A stretch of 64,000 bases of DNA from Ammoniphilus sp. YIM 78166. GTDB lineage: Bacteria; Bacillota; Bacilli; Aneurinibacillales; RAOX-1. The DNA is taken from the NCBI RefSeq assembly GCF_004522215.1, contig NZ_SDLR01000007.1:124001-188000 (forward strand), read 5' to 3'. Both the position numbers and the translations under genes were made by a program. The notes below the pieces were generated by a model, which worked only from the letters and a program-made list of their open reading frames with translations, did no database searches and was not told the origin of the DNA. Below, piece by piece: positions 15,328 through 24,092 of this stretch (positions are counted from its first letter, which is position 1; each line of letters begins with the position of its first letter).

Positions 15328-16434
15328 ATGTTTCCTACAAATTATAATGAAAATCCCTTTATTGTCATTTGGGAATTGACTCGCGCCTGTCAGCTCAATT
15401 GTTTGCATTGCCGGGCTGAGGCTCAATATATACGAGATCCAAGAGAATTAACCTTCCAGGAAGGGCAAAAGCTGATTGATGAGATTCGGCAAATGGGCAA
15501 TCCCATGCTGGTCTTCTCGGGTGGGGACCCCTTAATGAGAGAGGATGTCTACGACTTGGCTGATTATGCGGTCAAACAAGGAGTTCGGGTATCCATGACG
15601 CCTAGTGCGACTCCCAATGTTACGAGAGAAGCGATTCGCAAGGCAAAAGAAGTCGGCCTCTCCCGCTGGGCGTTCAGCCTAGATGGACCGAACGAAGAGA
15701 TTCACGACCGTTTTCGAGGAACCTCGGGTTCGTTTCAATTAACCATGAAAGCCATTGAGTATCTAAATGAATTGGAGATTCCCATTCAAATCAATACCAC
15801 GGTATCCCGCTATAACCTCGAGCACTTAGACGCCATGGCGGCGTTAGTGGAACGGCTGAATTGCGTTCTTTGGAGTGTATTTTTCCTCGTGCCAACAGGA
15901 CGGGGAAAAGACAGTGACATGATTTCTCCCGTAGAGCATGAGCGTGTTTTCCGCTGGCTGTATGAGTTAAGCAAAAAAGCCAAATTTGACATTAAAACCA
16001 CAGCCGCTCAGCACTACCGCCGCGTCGTGATTCAGCAAAAAATGCGAGAGAAGGCCCAAGGCGCGGATGCCATACGCTATGAGGATGCCCTCACGAAGGG
16101 GCTCACAGGTCAAATCGATGGGCTTGGTCGCGCGCCTAAAGGGGTAAACGATGGCAATGGGTTTGTTTTTATCTCTCATATTGGGGATGTCTACCCCAGC
16201 GGCCTTCTCCCGATTGTCACGGGAAATGTCCGGGACCAGGGATTAGCGAGCATTTACAGGGAGTCTCCTGTCTTTCAAGCGCTAAGAAATCCTGATGGCT
16301 TCAAAGGAAAGTGCGGCGTATGCGAGTTCCGCCATGTATGTGGAGGATCACGTTCAAGAGCTTTTGCTATGACAGGCGATTATTTGGAAAGTGAACCGTT
16401 TTGTGTGTATATCCCAAAGGGGGTAACCTTATGA
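15328..16434 (+). CDS. Radical SAM/SPASM protein related to NirJ/AhbD
   Basis: A 368-residue radical SAM enzyme. The SAM [4Fe-4S] cluster site is CQLNCLHC (C21, C25, C28), followed by FSGGDPLMR. The C-terminal SPASM region has CGVCEFRHVCGGSRSRA and a later cysteine near PFC. In NirJ and AhbD (heme d1 and alternative heme synthesis) this region reads CGGCRAR, so one cysteine is serine here. The closest grouping I recall is TIGR04053, of unknown substrate. The gene overlaps ywiC by 4 bp and leads an operon ending in moeA under an Fnr-type promoter. That points to a role in anaerobic respiration, perhaps cofactor or tetrapyrrole modification; this is inference. Confidence 0.8.
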   Translation: MFPTNYNENPFIVIWELTRACQLNCLHCRAEAQYIRDPRELTFQEGQKLIDEIRQMGNPMLVFSGGDPLMREDVYDLADYAVKQGVRVSMTPSATPNVTREAIRKAKEVGLSRWAFSLDGPNEEIHDRFRGTSGSFQLTMKAIEYLNELEIPIQINTTVSRYNLEHLDAMAALVERLNCVLWSVFFLVPTGRGKDSDMISPVEHERVFRWLYELSKKAKFDIKTTAAQHYRRVVIQQKMREKAQGADAIRYEDALTKGLTGQIDGLGRAPKGVNDGNGFVFISHIGDVYPSGLLPIVTGNVRDQGLASIYRESPVFQALRNPDGFKGKCGVCEFRHVCGGSRSRAFAMTGDYLESEPFCVYIPKGVTL

Positions 16435-17144
16435 AACTGTTAATGCCGAAGCAGCATGGGGCATGGGCCATGCTTATTATTCCATTCGCTCTAGGAGTAA
16501 CCGCCGGAAACCCGACATGGCTGCACCTTCCCTTATTTATTGGATGGCTGCTCTTATATCTTGCTTCCTATCCGTTATTGTTGGCTGTCAAAGGAAAGAA
16601 TATAGGGTATTATGTGAAGTGGGCAACGATTTATATGGGGCTGGCGCTAATCGCCTTAGCGCTCCCCATCCTACAGGTGAAAGAATTGATAGCGTTTGGG
16701 GTGGCCATGATTCCTTTTCTCTTGATTAACTCGTACTTTTCCAAAGCGAATCAAGACCGTGCGTTGGTCAATGACCTCTGTGCCATTGCAGCGTTTGGAA
16801 TCGGCGGTTTAGCAAGTTATTTTGTAGGAACGGGTCAGTTGGATCTAACCGCATTCTGGGTTTGGAGCTTATCGGTGCTGTTTTTTGTGGGGAGTACCTT
16901 TTATGTGAAAACCATGATTCGTGAAAAGCAAAATCCGATGTACCAATGGCTTTCTTGGGGCTACCACATCGTGTTAGTCGCTGGTTGCTGGGTAGCTGGC
17001 TTGCCTCTTCTAGCTCTGGCCTATGCGCCAAGCGCCGTGCGAGCCATTGGACTTTATGGGCGCAAAATGTCGGTCATAAAAGTAGGGGTATTAGAGATTG
17101 TCAATTCCGTCTATTTTCTATTGATACTCGTATTTTTCTTTTAA
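16431..17144 (+). CDS. ywiC: YwiC-like integral membrane protein
   Basis: A 237-residue protein with about seven to eight hydrophobic segments, beginning with the typical KQHGAWAML. YwiC lies in the nitrate respiration cluster next to fnr and narK in B. subtilis, but its function is unknown. The start ATG 16431 follows AAAGGGGG and overlaps the stop of the radical SAM gene (ATGA). The HGAW opening resembles prenyltransferase-like membrane enzymes only loosely. Confidence 0.82.
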   Translation: MKLLMPKQHGAWAMLIIPFALGVTAGNPTWLHLPLFIGWLLLYLASYPLLLAVKGKNIGYYVKWATIYMGLALIALALPILQVKELIAFGVAMIPFLLINSYFSKANQDRALVNDLCAIAAFGIGGLASYFVGTGQLDLTAFWVWSLSVLFFVGSTFYVKTMIREKQNPMYQWLSWGYHIVLVAGCWVAGLPLLALAYAPSAVRAIGLYGRKMSVIKVGVLEIVNSVYFLLILVFFF

Positions 17145-17175
17145 GAAGGTTTAGGTGGTGTAAGGGGGAACATGA

Positions 17176-18444
17176 ATGATAGAGAGAAGAGTTGCCATTA
17201 CGGTTAATGAAGCTGTTCAAAAAGTGATGGCAGAAACCAAAGCTGGAGAATACGAGCGAGTTCCCATTTCATTTTGCGATGGGCGGTTTTTGGGATCAGA
17301 CTTGATTGCGGAACAGCCCATCCCATCTTTTGATCGTTCAGGCTTCGATGGATATGCGGTTCGCTCAGAAGACTTGCAAAGCGCGAGTATGGAGTACCCG
17401 ATTGAACTAGAGGTGATCGAAGGAATCGGTGCAGGAGCTGTACCTAGTAAATCCGTCCAGGCTAAACAAGCCGTTCGATTGATGACAGGTGCCCAGATGC
17501 CGATTGGTGCCGATGCGGTTATCATGCTGGAGTTGACCGAAGAGCTCGTTTGCAACGGAGTGAAAAAAGTAAGGATTAAGCGTCCGGTCAAGTCTGGGGA
17601 CAACGTCATTTTTAAAGGGCAGGATGCAAAACAAGGCACGGTTCTCGTAGAAAAAGGGACGTTGATCAACCCAGGGGTTAAAGCCTTGCTCGCGACCTTC
17701 GGCCACAGCGAGGTGATGGTATCGAAAAAGCCAGTGATCGGTTTGTTTGTGACAGGAAACGAGCTTCTAGATATCGACGAACCTCTAGTGCCAGGAAAAA
17801 TTCGAAACAGTAACTCCTATATGATTAGTTCCCAAATTATTCGCTCCGGTGCGGAGCCTCGATACTTAGGTAAGCTTCCGGACCACTTTGACACCTGCTA
17901 TAAAAACATCCGCACTGCTCTGGATGAAGTGGATTTGTTGATTACGACAGGTGGAGTTTCCGTTGGGGACTACGATTATATGCCAGCCATCTATGAGAAG
18001 CTCGGAGCCTCCGTCTTATTCAATAAAATCGGGATGAGACCGGGAAGCGTTACAACGGTAGCCACCTGGAATGGCAAATTATTGTTTGGTCTATCGGGTA
18101 ATCCTTCGGCTTGCTATGTAGGGTTTGAATTGCTCGTGCGTCCGGTGGTCCGAAAGCTGCTAGGCTGCCCGAATCCACACCTCAAGAAGATCCGTGCCAT
18201 CTTAGATACCGATTTCCCTAAGGCCAATCCATTTACCCGTTTCGTAAGGAGTAAGTTGAGCTATCGGGAAGCTAAAGTTTTCGTTTCTCCCAGTGGCCTG
18301 GATAAATCCAATGTAGTCACCTCGCTTGCTCAATCCGATTCGCTGATGATCCTGCCAGGAGGGACGAGAGGGTATGAAGCGGGCATGGAGGTAGAGGTGT
18401 TATTGCTGGACGATCAGGAAGGCAGTGACTGGTCCTTTACCTAA
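17176..18444 (+). CDS. moeA: Molybdopterin molybdotransferase
   Basis: A 422-residue MoeA. It inserts molybdate into adenylated molybdopterin. FDRSGFDGYAV near residue 53 and TTGGVSVGDYDY near 255 are the conserved substrate loops, and GLSGNPSACYVGFE near 308 is also typical. Supply of Mo cofactor fits the molybdoenzyme encoded 3 kb downstream, and the shared Fnr-type promoter would raise both together. ATG 17176 follows AAGGGGG; ATG 17172 is out of frame. Confidence 0.93.
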   Translation: MIERRVAITVNEAVQKVMAETKAGEYERVPISFCDGRFLGSDLIAEQPIPSFDRSGFDGYAVRSEDLQSASMEYPIELEVIEGIGAGAVPSKSVQAKQAVRLMTGAQMPIGADAVIMLELTEELVCNGVKKVRIKRPVKSGDNVIFKGQDAKQGTVLVEKGTLINPGVKALLATFGHSEVMVSKKPVIGLFVTGNELLDIDEPLVPGKIRNSNSYMISSQIIRSGAEPRYLGKLPDHFDTCYKNIRTALDEVDLLITTGGVSVGDYDYMPAIYEKLGASVLFNKIGMRPGSVTTVATWNGKLLFGLSGNPSACYVGFELLVRPVVRKLLGCPNPHLKKIRAILDTDFPKANPFTRFVRSKLSYREAKVFVSPSGLDKSNVVTSLAQSDSLMILPGGTRGYEAGMEVEVLLLDDQEGSDWSFT

Positions 18445-18449
18445 AAAAA

Positions 18450-18485
18450 ATAGAGCTGCAGACTCCAATGGACTGCAGCTCTATT
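18450..18485. terminator. Bidirectional terminator between moeA and fnr
   Basis: Perfect 11-bp stem TAGAGCTGCAG/CTGCAGCTCTA with an A-run before it and T-rich sequence after it, between convergent genes. Confidence 0.88.
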
Positions 18486-19167
18486 CTATATTGCACATCA
18501 GGATGGGACATTCTTCACAGTTAATTTCCCGTCTGAGGAAATCAAGATCGTGTATGTGTATGCGTCCCTTATGGATGCTAAGAATTTCTTTGCTTCTCAG
18601 CTCGCTTAACATCCGGTTCACGGTCTCTCGTGACACTCCGCAGAAATTTCCTAGCTCGCTGTTGGTAAGCGGGATATCGATAAGAATTCCCTTCTCCGTT
18701 TTGACACCGTAGCTGTTAGACATGCGGATCAAGGTAGAAAAGAGAGCTCCTTTTTTTCCATGGAGAACGAGGTCGTGCAGCTTGGTTTGGGTTCGGCGGA
18801 AATGGTCGCTCATCCATTTCATGAATTCAAAGGCCAGGGCACCGTTCTCAAATAGCTTCTGTTCCAATTCTTCTTTATTGATAACGGCAACCTCCCCATC
18901 CTCTAGAATTTTGGCGTTAAGCAGATATTTGGCCTGTTCGGTGAAGAGAGTCAGCTCGCCCACGATATCATTTTTGGAACAAATCCGCAGCGTAAGCTCC
19001 CTTCCATCCGGGGTGATTTTGCTGATTTGAATACGACCCGATCTGATGACATAGAGCTCTTTTGCTTCTCTTCCCTCTTGAAACAAATACGTGCCTTTCC
19101 TCGTTTTAATGGTATGCTCCGCGGAATGCAAAAGCTCCTTGAGTTCAATGGAAAGTGTTTCTTTCAT
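18481..19167 (-). CDS. fnr: Anaerobic transcription regulator Fnr
   Basis: A 228-residue Crp/Fnr regulator: a cyclic-nucleotide-like beta barrel (about 20-110), dimer helix (115-145) and winged helix (165-205, recognition helix in VSRETVNRMLSEL). Its cysteines are C-terminal, C217, C220 and C225 (CxxCxxxxC), the arrangement of Bacillus Fnr, whose [4Fe-4S] cluster uses three C-terminal cysteines and an aspartate. D132 is near the position expected for that aspartate. It activates nitrate respiration genes when oxygen is absent. Start at ATG 19167 after GAGGGG. It lies 74 bp behind the Mrp-type gene on the same strand. Confidence 0.92.
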   Translation of the reverse strand: MKETLSIELKELLHSAEHTIKTRKGTYLFQEGREAKELYVIRSGRIQISKITPDGRELTLRICSKNDIVGELTLFTEQAKYLLNAKILEDGEVAVINKEELEQKLFENGALAFEFMKWMSDHFRRTQTKLHDLVLHGKKGALFSTLIRMSNSYGVKTEKGILIDIPLTNSELGNFCGVSRETVNRMLSELRSKEILSIHKGRIHIHDLDFLRREINCEECPILMCNIE

Positions 19168-19241
19168 TATGATCCCCTCTTCGATTTGGTAAATGAAAAA
19201 AAAAGAGGGCTTCTTTTGGTCAAAGATGCCCTCCGCGTAGA

Positions 19242-19988
19242 CTAGCAAGGGGCCTTCACCAAAGAGTCTACGGTTTTCCCTAGTGTCATGTAATGATCAT
19301 ACAGGAGACTTCCTGGCTCATAGACGGAAGGGGTAAGAATGGAAGTGTTGGGTTCCTCGATCGGTAGTCGAGCGATCACTTCTGAATGAAGCTCTTGCGC
19401 TAACTGGTCACCGCCTCCTTTACCGAAGAGGAAATACTGTTCTTCGCTGTTCGGGGGAGTAAAGTAACTCATATTCTCCACGATCCCAAGAATCTCATGC
19501 TTGGTTTTCAACGCCATGGTTCCTGCACGCTCCGCGACATGAGTAGCGGCCGGGTGAGGGGTGGTTACAATGATTTCTTTACTATTTGGAATCAGGTGAT
19601 GCAAATCAAGCGCGACATCTCCTGTTCCAGGCGGAAGATCTAATATGACATAATCGAGCTCTCCCCAAATCACATCTTTTGCAAAGTGCTCCACAATTTT
19701 GCCAAGCATGGGTCCTCTCCATACGATCGGATCATTTCCTTTGACCAAGAAGCCCATTGACATGACTTTCACACCGTATGATTCGACGGGGATAATCTTG
19801 CCGTTCATCGTTTTAGGCTTTGACGTCAAATTCAAGATCTTCGGCACGCTAAATCCATATATATCTAGGTCTATTAAAGCGACCTGCTTGCCTAATCTAG
19901 CTAAAGAAAGGGCGAGGTTGACGGATACAGTGGATTTACCCACTCCGCCTTTTCCACTTGTAACTGCGATAATTTCTCCGGTTAACAT
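19242..19988 (-). CDS. Mrp/ApbC (SalA-like) P-loop ATPase
   Basis: A 248-residue ATPase with the deviant Walker A GKGGVGKST near residue 14 and LDLPPGTGDVALDL near 115, both typical of Mrp/Nbp35. It lacks the N-terminal domain of long Mrp proteins. The metal-binding CPxC of Fe-S carriers is replaced after VENMSYF by TPPNSEE. It resembles SalA more than a classical Fe-S carrier. It precedes fnr and is probably cotranscribed with it. I chose ATG 19988, 8 bp after GAGGAG, over GTG 19997. A role in Fe-S supply to Fnr or the molybdoenzyme is inference. Confidence 0.85.
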   Translation of the reverse strand: MLTGEIIAVTSGKGGVGKSTVSVNLALSLARLGKQVALIDLDIYGFSVPKILNLTSKPKTMNGKIIPVESYGVKVMSMGFLVKGNDPIVWRGPMLGKIVEHFAKDVIWGELDYVILDLPPGTGDVALDLHHLIPNSKEIIVTTPHPAATHVAERAGTMALKTKHEILGIVENMSYFTPPNSEEQYFLFGKGGGDQLAQELHSEVIARLPIEEPNTSILTPSVYEPGSLLYDHYMTLGKTVDSLVKAPC

Positions 19989-20097
19989 CCTTTTCACTCC
20001 TCATATAGGGATTACTTCTATCCTAAGAGTTTGAGAACTTTTCCACTATGACATTAATCACACCTCTGATTTCGTTCAAAAGTTTGTCACGGTTGAC

Positions 20098-20140
20098 TGT
20101 GATGTAGTTCACAGTGAACTCTTTCGGTACCCTTTACAAT
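20098..20140 (+). promoter_or_regulatory. Fnr-dependent promoter of the molybdoenzyme operon
   Basis: A perfect Fnr box TGTGATGTAGTTCACA lies at 20098-20113. The -10 TACAAT at 20135-20140 predicts a start at about 20147, which puts the box at -41.5. No -35 is present, so the promoter should depend on Fnr. Confidence 0.88.
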
Positions 20141-20210
20141 AAGCTCATGAAGCATTCGTTGAGTGGCCCAAACGAAAACGAAAAATAAATCAGTGAAAAG
20201 GAGCTTGACT

Positions 20211-21368
20211 ATGAAATCCTTTGAACGGTCCTTTTATTCCAAGACTAGCATGTATGCTTTTCTAGTGACCTTGGTTCTGTTCTTTACCATGTGGATGGGT
20301 ACAAAAAACTTTAGTCATATTGATATGGCCTTGCTAGGCTATATGATCTCATCTTTTATCTTTGCGATCGGCATCACGATTCGGATGTGTTCTTGGCTGA
20401 TTCGACCGGCCACTCGTCAAGTGGTGAAGCGGTCCATTCAAAATTTAAAAACTTCGGAAAGAATGTCCCGAAACATTCGTTCTATTCTGGTCACAGCATT
20501 TGAAAATATCGTGTTGCAGAAGTTTATTTTTAAAAGAGGAATTTGGAGAGGAATACAGCATTTCCTGATTGCTTGGGGGTGTTTGGGATCCTTAGCGATC
20601 ACGTTTACGTTAACCTTTGGTTGGATGCATTTTCAATTAGTTGATCCCGTCACCTATCAGATTGTTGTCATGGGAATTCCTACTATTTCGATGGACGCAA
20701 ACGGACTATTTGCCAAGATGGTCTACAACGGATTAAATATTACCGCTCTAATGGTTCTTGCTGGGGTATCTATGGCGATTGTAAGACGGATTCGAGAAAA
20801 AGACCTGAAAGTGACCCAGCGAGCTGAATTTGATTTATTCCCTCTTTATTTATTGCTTGCGGTCACGGTCACTGGATTGCTTCTCACCGTGTCCTATAGC
20901 TTCTTAGACGGTTGGATGCATCATTACCTAACCTTAGTTCACCAAGTGACGGTAGTTGTTTTCTTAGTTTACTTCCCCTTTGGGAAGCTGTTCCACTTGC
21001 CGATTCGTCCGTTGGCAACAGCTGTTCCAATGAACTACCAGGAGGTTCTGAAAGTGGAAACAAGAGCATGTAAGAAGTGCGGAACGAACTATAGTAGTGA
21101 CGATCAAATTGCGGACGTAAAAGAGATTTTAGCGGCACAAAGTTTCGATTTAAAGATGGCAGATGGAACGTATCTTGCCGATTATTGTCCACCATGCCGC
21201 CGTCGAATCCGCGTTATGAAGCAAATGAACATGGAGGCTCCGCAAGGAAATCCTTACGGGCCAATACGAACAATGAATGATGTTCATATTTCAGGCTTTG
21301 GCAAAAAACGTTCAGACGAATTTTATGACTTGCCAGATAAAAAAGAAAAGAAAGTATCAGGAGAATAA
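20211..21368 (+). CDS. NarI/HdrE-like cytochrome b with C-terminal cysteine-rich domain
   Basis: A 385-residue protein with about six membrane segments (14-32, 40-62, 115-138, 172-193, 210-232, 238-262) and a cytosolic-looking tail. Histidines at 117, 237/238, 244 and 262 lie in or near helices. YLTLVHQ and PFGKLFHLPIRP match the heme-b helices of NarI and HdrE-type subunits. The tail (about 275-385) has CKKC (287-290) and CPPC (326-329), which could bind zinc or a cluster; ordinary NarI lacks this. It probably passes electrons between quinol and the molybdoenzyme. The start at ATG 20211 follows AAAAGGAG; an earlier GTG at 20163 has no ribosome site. Confidence 0.75.
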   Translation: MKSFERSFYSKTSMYAFLVTLVLFFTMWMGTKNFSHIDMALLGYMISSFIFAIGITIRMCSWLIRPATRQVVKRSIQNLKTSERMSRNIRSILVTAFENIVLQKFIFKRGIWRGIQHFLIAWGCLGSLAITFTLTFGWMHFQLVDPVTYQIVVMGIPTISMDANGLFAKMVYNGLNITALMVLAGVSMAIVRRIREKDLKVTQRAEFDLFPLYLLLAVTVTGLLLTVSYSFLDGWMHHYLTLVHQVTVVVFLVYFPFGKLFHLPIRPLATAVPMNYQEVLKVETRACKKCGTNYSSDDQIADVKEILAAQSFDLKMADGTYLADYCPPCRRRIRVMKQMNMEAPQGNPYGPIRTMNDVHISGFGKKRSDEFYDLPDKKEKKVSGE

Positions 21369-21383
21369 TAGGAGGGAAGTAAC

Positions 21384-23507
21384 ATGAGCCAGTTTGTAAC
21401 CAAAGAATGGGTAAAGAATCTTCACAAGCCAGGGGAAAAGTTAGTGACCACACACTGCTGCTACTGTGGGATGCAATGCGGGATGCACCTTCGTGTTGAA
21501 GAAAAGTCAGGTAAAGTGGTAGGGGTTGAGCCGCGCTATGATTGGCCAGTCACCCTTGGAAAAATGTGCCCGAAAGGGGTTACTGCTTATCAGACGGTGG
21601 AGCATAAAGAACGGATTCTCAAGCCGTTAATTAAGAAAAATGGGCAGTTCGTTGAGTCCACATGGGATGAAGCGTTAGACCTTATTGCAAGGAAGTACGC
21701 GGAATTACAGCAAAAGCATGGGCGTGATGCTCTCTCTGTTTTTGGCGGGGTGTCCATGACCAATGAAAAATGCTACCTTGTAGGGAAGTATGCCCGCGCG
21801 GTTCTTGGCACTCGTTTTATTGATTATAACGGACGGTTCTGTATGAGCTCGGCAGCGGGAGGATTTTTGAAAACATTAGGTACGGATCGGGGCTCTACGT
21901 TGCCTTGGCCTGAATTAGAGCACTCCGATTGCTTCTTTATCGCCGGCTCCAATACAGCCGAGTGCCATCCGACAAGCATCCAATGGCTCTGGAAAGCCAA
22001 AGACAAAGGTGCCAAGATGATTGTAGCGGATCCTCGCGAAACGCCGACAGCCCGTATTGCCGATGTTCACTTGGATCTCAAGCCGGGAACGGATTCTGCT
22101 TTGGCGAATGGAATTATGCACATTCTTATTATGGACGGATATGTAGATGAAGACTATGTCAGCCAGCGTTGCAATAACTATGAGGAGCTAAAGAAGGCCG
22201 TCGATAAATTCACGCCTGATTATACGTCCAAAATTACAGGTATTCATCCAGACAAGATTATTAAAGCGGCGCATATCTATGGCCGATCCCCTCGATCCGT
22301 CGTGATGTTTGCCCGCGGAGCCGAGCAGCAATCTAAGGGTGTAGACAATGTATCCCTTTATACCTCGATGGCTCTCCTTCGTGGACAAATTGGAAAGTTT
22401 GCTTCCGGGGTCGCGACATTCACCGGTCAGGCTAACGGACAAGGGGGAAGAGAACACGGGCAAAAAGCCGATCTGCTTCCTGGCTACCGCAAGCTCATCG
22501 ATCCAGAAGCGGTCAAATACATTTCTGCGCTATGGGGAATGGATCCTAAAGATATGCCAAAACCAGGAGTATCTGCGTTTGAAATGTTTGATGAGATTCA
22601 TGCAGGCAACATTCGTGCTATGCACGTGATGTGTAGTAACCCAGCGGTTTCTGCTCCGGATACAGAGTATGTATGGAGTGCTTTCCGCAAGCTGGATTTC
22701 ATGGTAGTCAGTGACTTCTTCCTATCCGAAACGGCAGAGTTCGCCGATGTCATCTTACCTGCAACGACGTGGGCCGAGGATGAAGGAACGACAACGAACT
22801 TAGAGGGACGCGTCATCCGCATCCGTAAAGTGAGAGAAGCGCTTGGCGAATCGAAGACCGATTGGGAAATCATGCAAGCCATAGCTAGACGCATGGGTAA
22901 AGGCAAGTTTTTCCCTTATGAAAATGCAAGAGAGATCTGGGAAGAGTTCCGTCTCGCGACAAAGGGTGGAAAGGCCGATTATTACGGGATTACATGGGAG
23001 CGCATTGATAAAGAGGATGGAGTTTTCTGGCCATGTCCTTCTGAAGATCACCCAGGAACTCCGACGATGTTTAAAGAAAAGTTTGGACACCCTGACGGCA
23101 AAGCAAATTTGGCTGTGGTGGATTGGCAGGAGCCAGGGGAAACGCCAACCAAAGAATATCCGCATATTTTAACCACGGGACGTGTGGTGTACCATTTCTT
23201 ATCCGGAAGCCAAACGCGCCGTACCGAGTTCTTGATGGAGCAATGCCCACTGCCTTACGTGGAAATCCATCCTGAACTGGCAAGTCAATATAACTTACGC
23301 AATGGGGATCGAGTTAAGCTCACCACACCGCGTTCACATATGACCTTAGACGTACGTCTGACTAAAGCAATACGCAACGATACCGTATTTGTACCTTATC
23401 ACTGGGGCAAGGAATTGGCGGTCAACCAATTAACGAATCCGTGCTTGGATCCGACTTCCAGAATGCCTGAATTTAAAGTCTGTGCGGTCAAGATCGAAAA
23501 AGTATAG
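21384..23507 (+). CDS. Molybdopterin oxidoreductase, NarB/NasC-type nitrate reductase catalytic subunit
   Basis: A 707-residue bis-MGD enzyme. An N-terminal [4Fe-4S] site is formed by C25, C28, C32 and C62. The likely Mo ligand is C153 in RFCMSSA, the sequence type of assimilatory NarB/NasC nitrate reductases. GQANGQGGREHG near 350-360 and a C-terminal cofactor domain (about 590-705) complete the fold. Length fits NarB (around 700-730), not NarG (about 1,200). There is no Tat signal, so it should stay in the cytosol. Neighbouring narK genes and the Fnr promoter point to respiratory nitrate reduction. Other oxyanion substrates cannot be excluded. Confidence 0.85.
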   Translation: MSQFVTKEWVKNLHKPGEKLVTTHCCYCGMQCGMHLRVEEKSGKVVGVEPRYDWPVTLGKMCPKGVTAYQTVEHKERILKPLIKKNGQFVESTWDEALDLIARKYAELQQKHGRDALSVFGGVSMTNEKCYLVGKYARAVLGTRFIDYNGRFCMSSAAGGFLKTLGTDRGSTLPWPELEHSDCFFIAGSNTAECHPTSIQWLWKAKDKGAKMIVADPRETPTARIADVHLDLKPGTDSALANGIMHILIMDGYVDEDYVSQRCNNYEELKKAVDKFTPDYTSKITGIHPDKIIKAAHIYGRSPRSVVMFARGAEQQSKGVDNVSLYTSMALLRGQIGKFASGVATFTGQANGQGGREHGQKADLLPGYRKLIDPEAVKYISALWGMDPKDMPKPGVSAFEMFDEIHAGNIRAMHVMCSNPAVSAPDTEYVWSAFRKLDFMVVSDFFLSETAEFADVILPATTWAEDEGTTTNLEGRVIRIRKVREALGESKTDWEIMQAIARRMGKGKFFPYENAREIWEEFRLATKGGKADYYGITWERIDKEDGVFWPCPSEDHPGTPTMFKEKFGHPDGKANLAVVDWQEPGETPTKEYPHILTTGRVVYHFLSGSQTRRTEFLMEQCPLPYVEIHPELASQYNLRNGDRVKLTTPRSHMTLDVRLTKAIRNDTVFVPYHWGKELAVNQLTNPCLDPTSRMPEFKVCAVKIEKV

Positions 23508-23528
23508 GAAATTAGAGGAGGAACCGCC

Positions 23529-24071
23529 ATGAATAAAATTATGTATCTCGAATTCGAACGCTGCGTTGGCTGCCGCTCTTGTCAAGCGGCATGCCGCGAA
23601 TGCGGTGATCATGAATATAAAGAAAGAAACTATGTAGAATATGTAGATTTTATGGAAAGCCGCCAAACGTATCCGATGCTCTGTATGCAGTGTAAGGATC
23701 CAGCATGTGCCAGAGTATGTCCGGCTAATGCAATCCAAATTACAGAAGAGGGTGTCGTTCTGTCTGCAATGGAAGAAAAATGCATTGGTTGCCGAAATTG
23801 TACGTTTGGCTGCCCATTCGGAATTCCGAAGTTCGACTTTGAAGCGAACAAAATGTATAAATGCGACATGTGTTATGATCGCACAAAGCATGATATTGCT
23901 CCGATGTGTGCGTCCGTTTGTCCAAGTGATGCGATCCGCTTTATTGACTTCGAGGAAATGCAGGCCTTGCGTCGCCGACGCACGCAGATGAACCTAGTCG
24001 AAGGAAAGAAACCGAAAGAAGGCAATAAGTGGGATTATGTACCTGAGTTCTTCGGTGTGTATTCAGATTAA
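23529..24071 (+). CDS. Four-cluster ferredoxin-like electron transfer subunit (NrfC/DmsB type)
   Basis: A 180-residue protein with four cysteine clusters: C12/15/18/22, C52/55/60/64, C85/88/91/95 and C112/115/127/131. These would hold four [4Fe-4S] centres, as in NrfC, DmsB and FdhB-type subunits. There is no signal peptide, so it should sit in the cytosol with the catalytic subunit. The charged tail after residue 140 is not recognised. AGAGGAGG precedes ATG, and the gene follows the catalytic gene by 21 bp. Confidence 0.9.
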   Translation: MNKIMYLEFERCVGCRSCQAACRECGDHEYKERNYVEYVDFMESRQTYPMLCMQCKDPACARVCPANAIQITEEGVVLSAMEEKCIGCRNCTFGCPFGIPKFDFEANKMYKCDMCYDRTKHDIAPMCASVCPSDAIRFIDFEEMQALRRRRTQMNLVEGKKPKEGNKWDYVPEFFGVYSD

Positions 24072-24092
24072 TGTTCAGAGGAGGGATTAGTC

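Noticed and set aside
20163..20210. GTG start 16 codons upstream for the cytochrome b-like protein
   Set aside because: It lies about 16 bp after the predicted transcription start without a ribosome site, while ATG 20211 has AAAAGGAG.
21384..23507. Formate dehydrogenase as identity of the molybdoenzyme
   Set aside because: The metal-site context is RFCMSSA, typical of NarB/NasC-type nitrate reductases, and two NarK genes and an Fnr promoter are adjacent. Not fully excluded.
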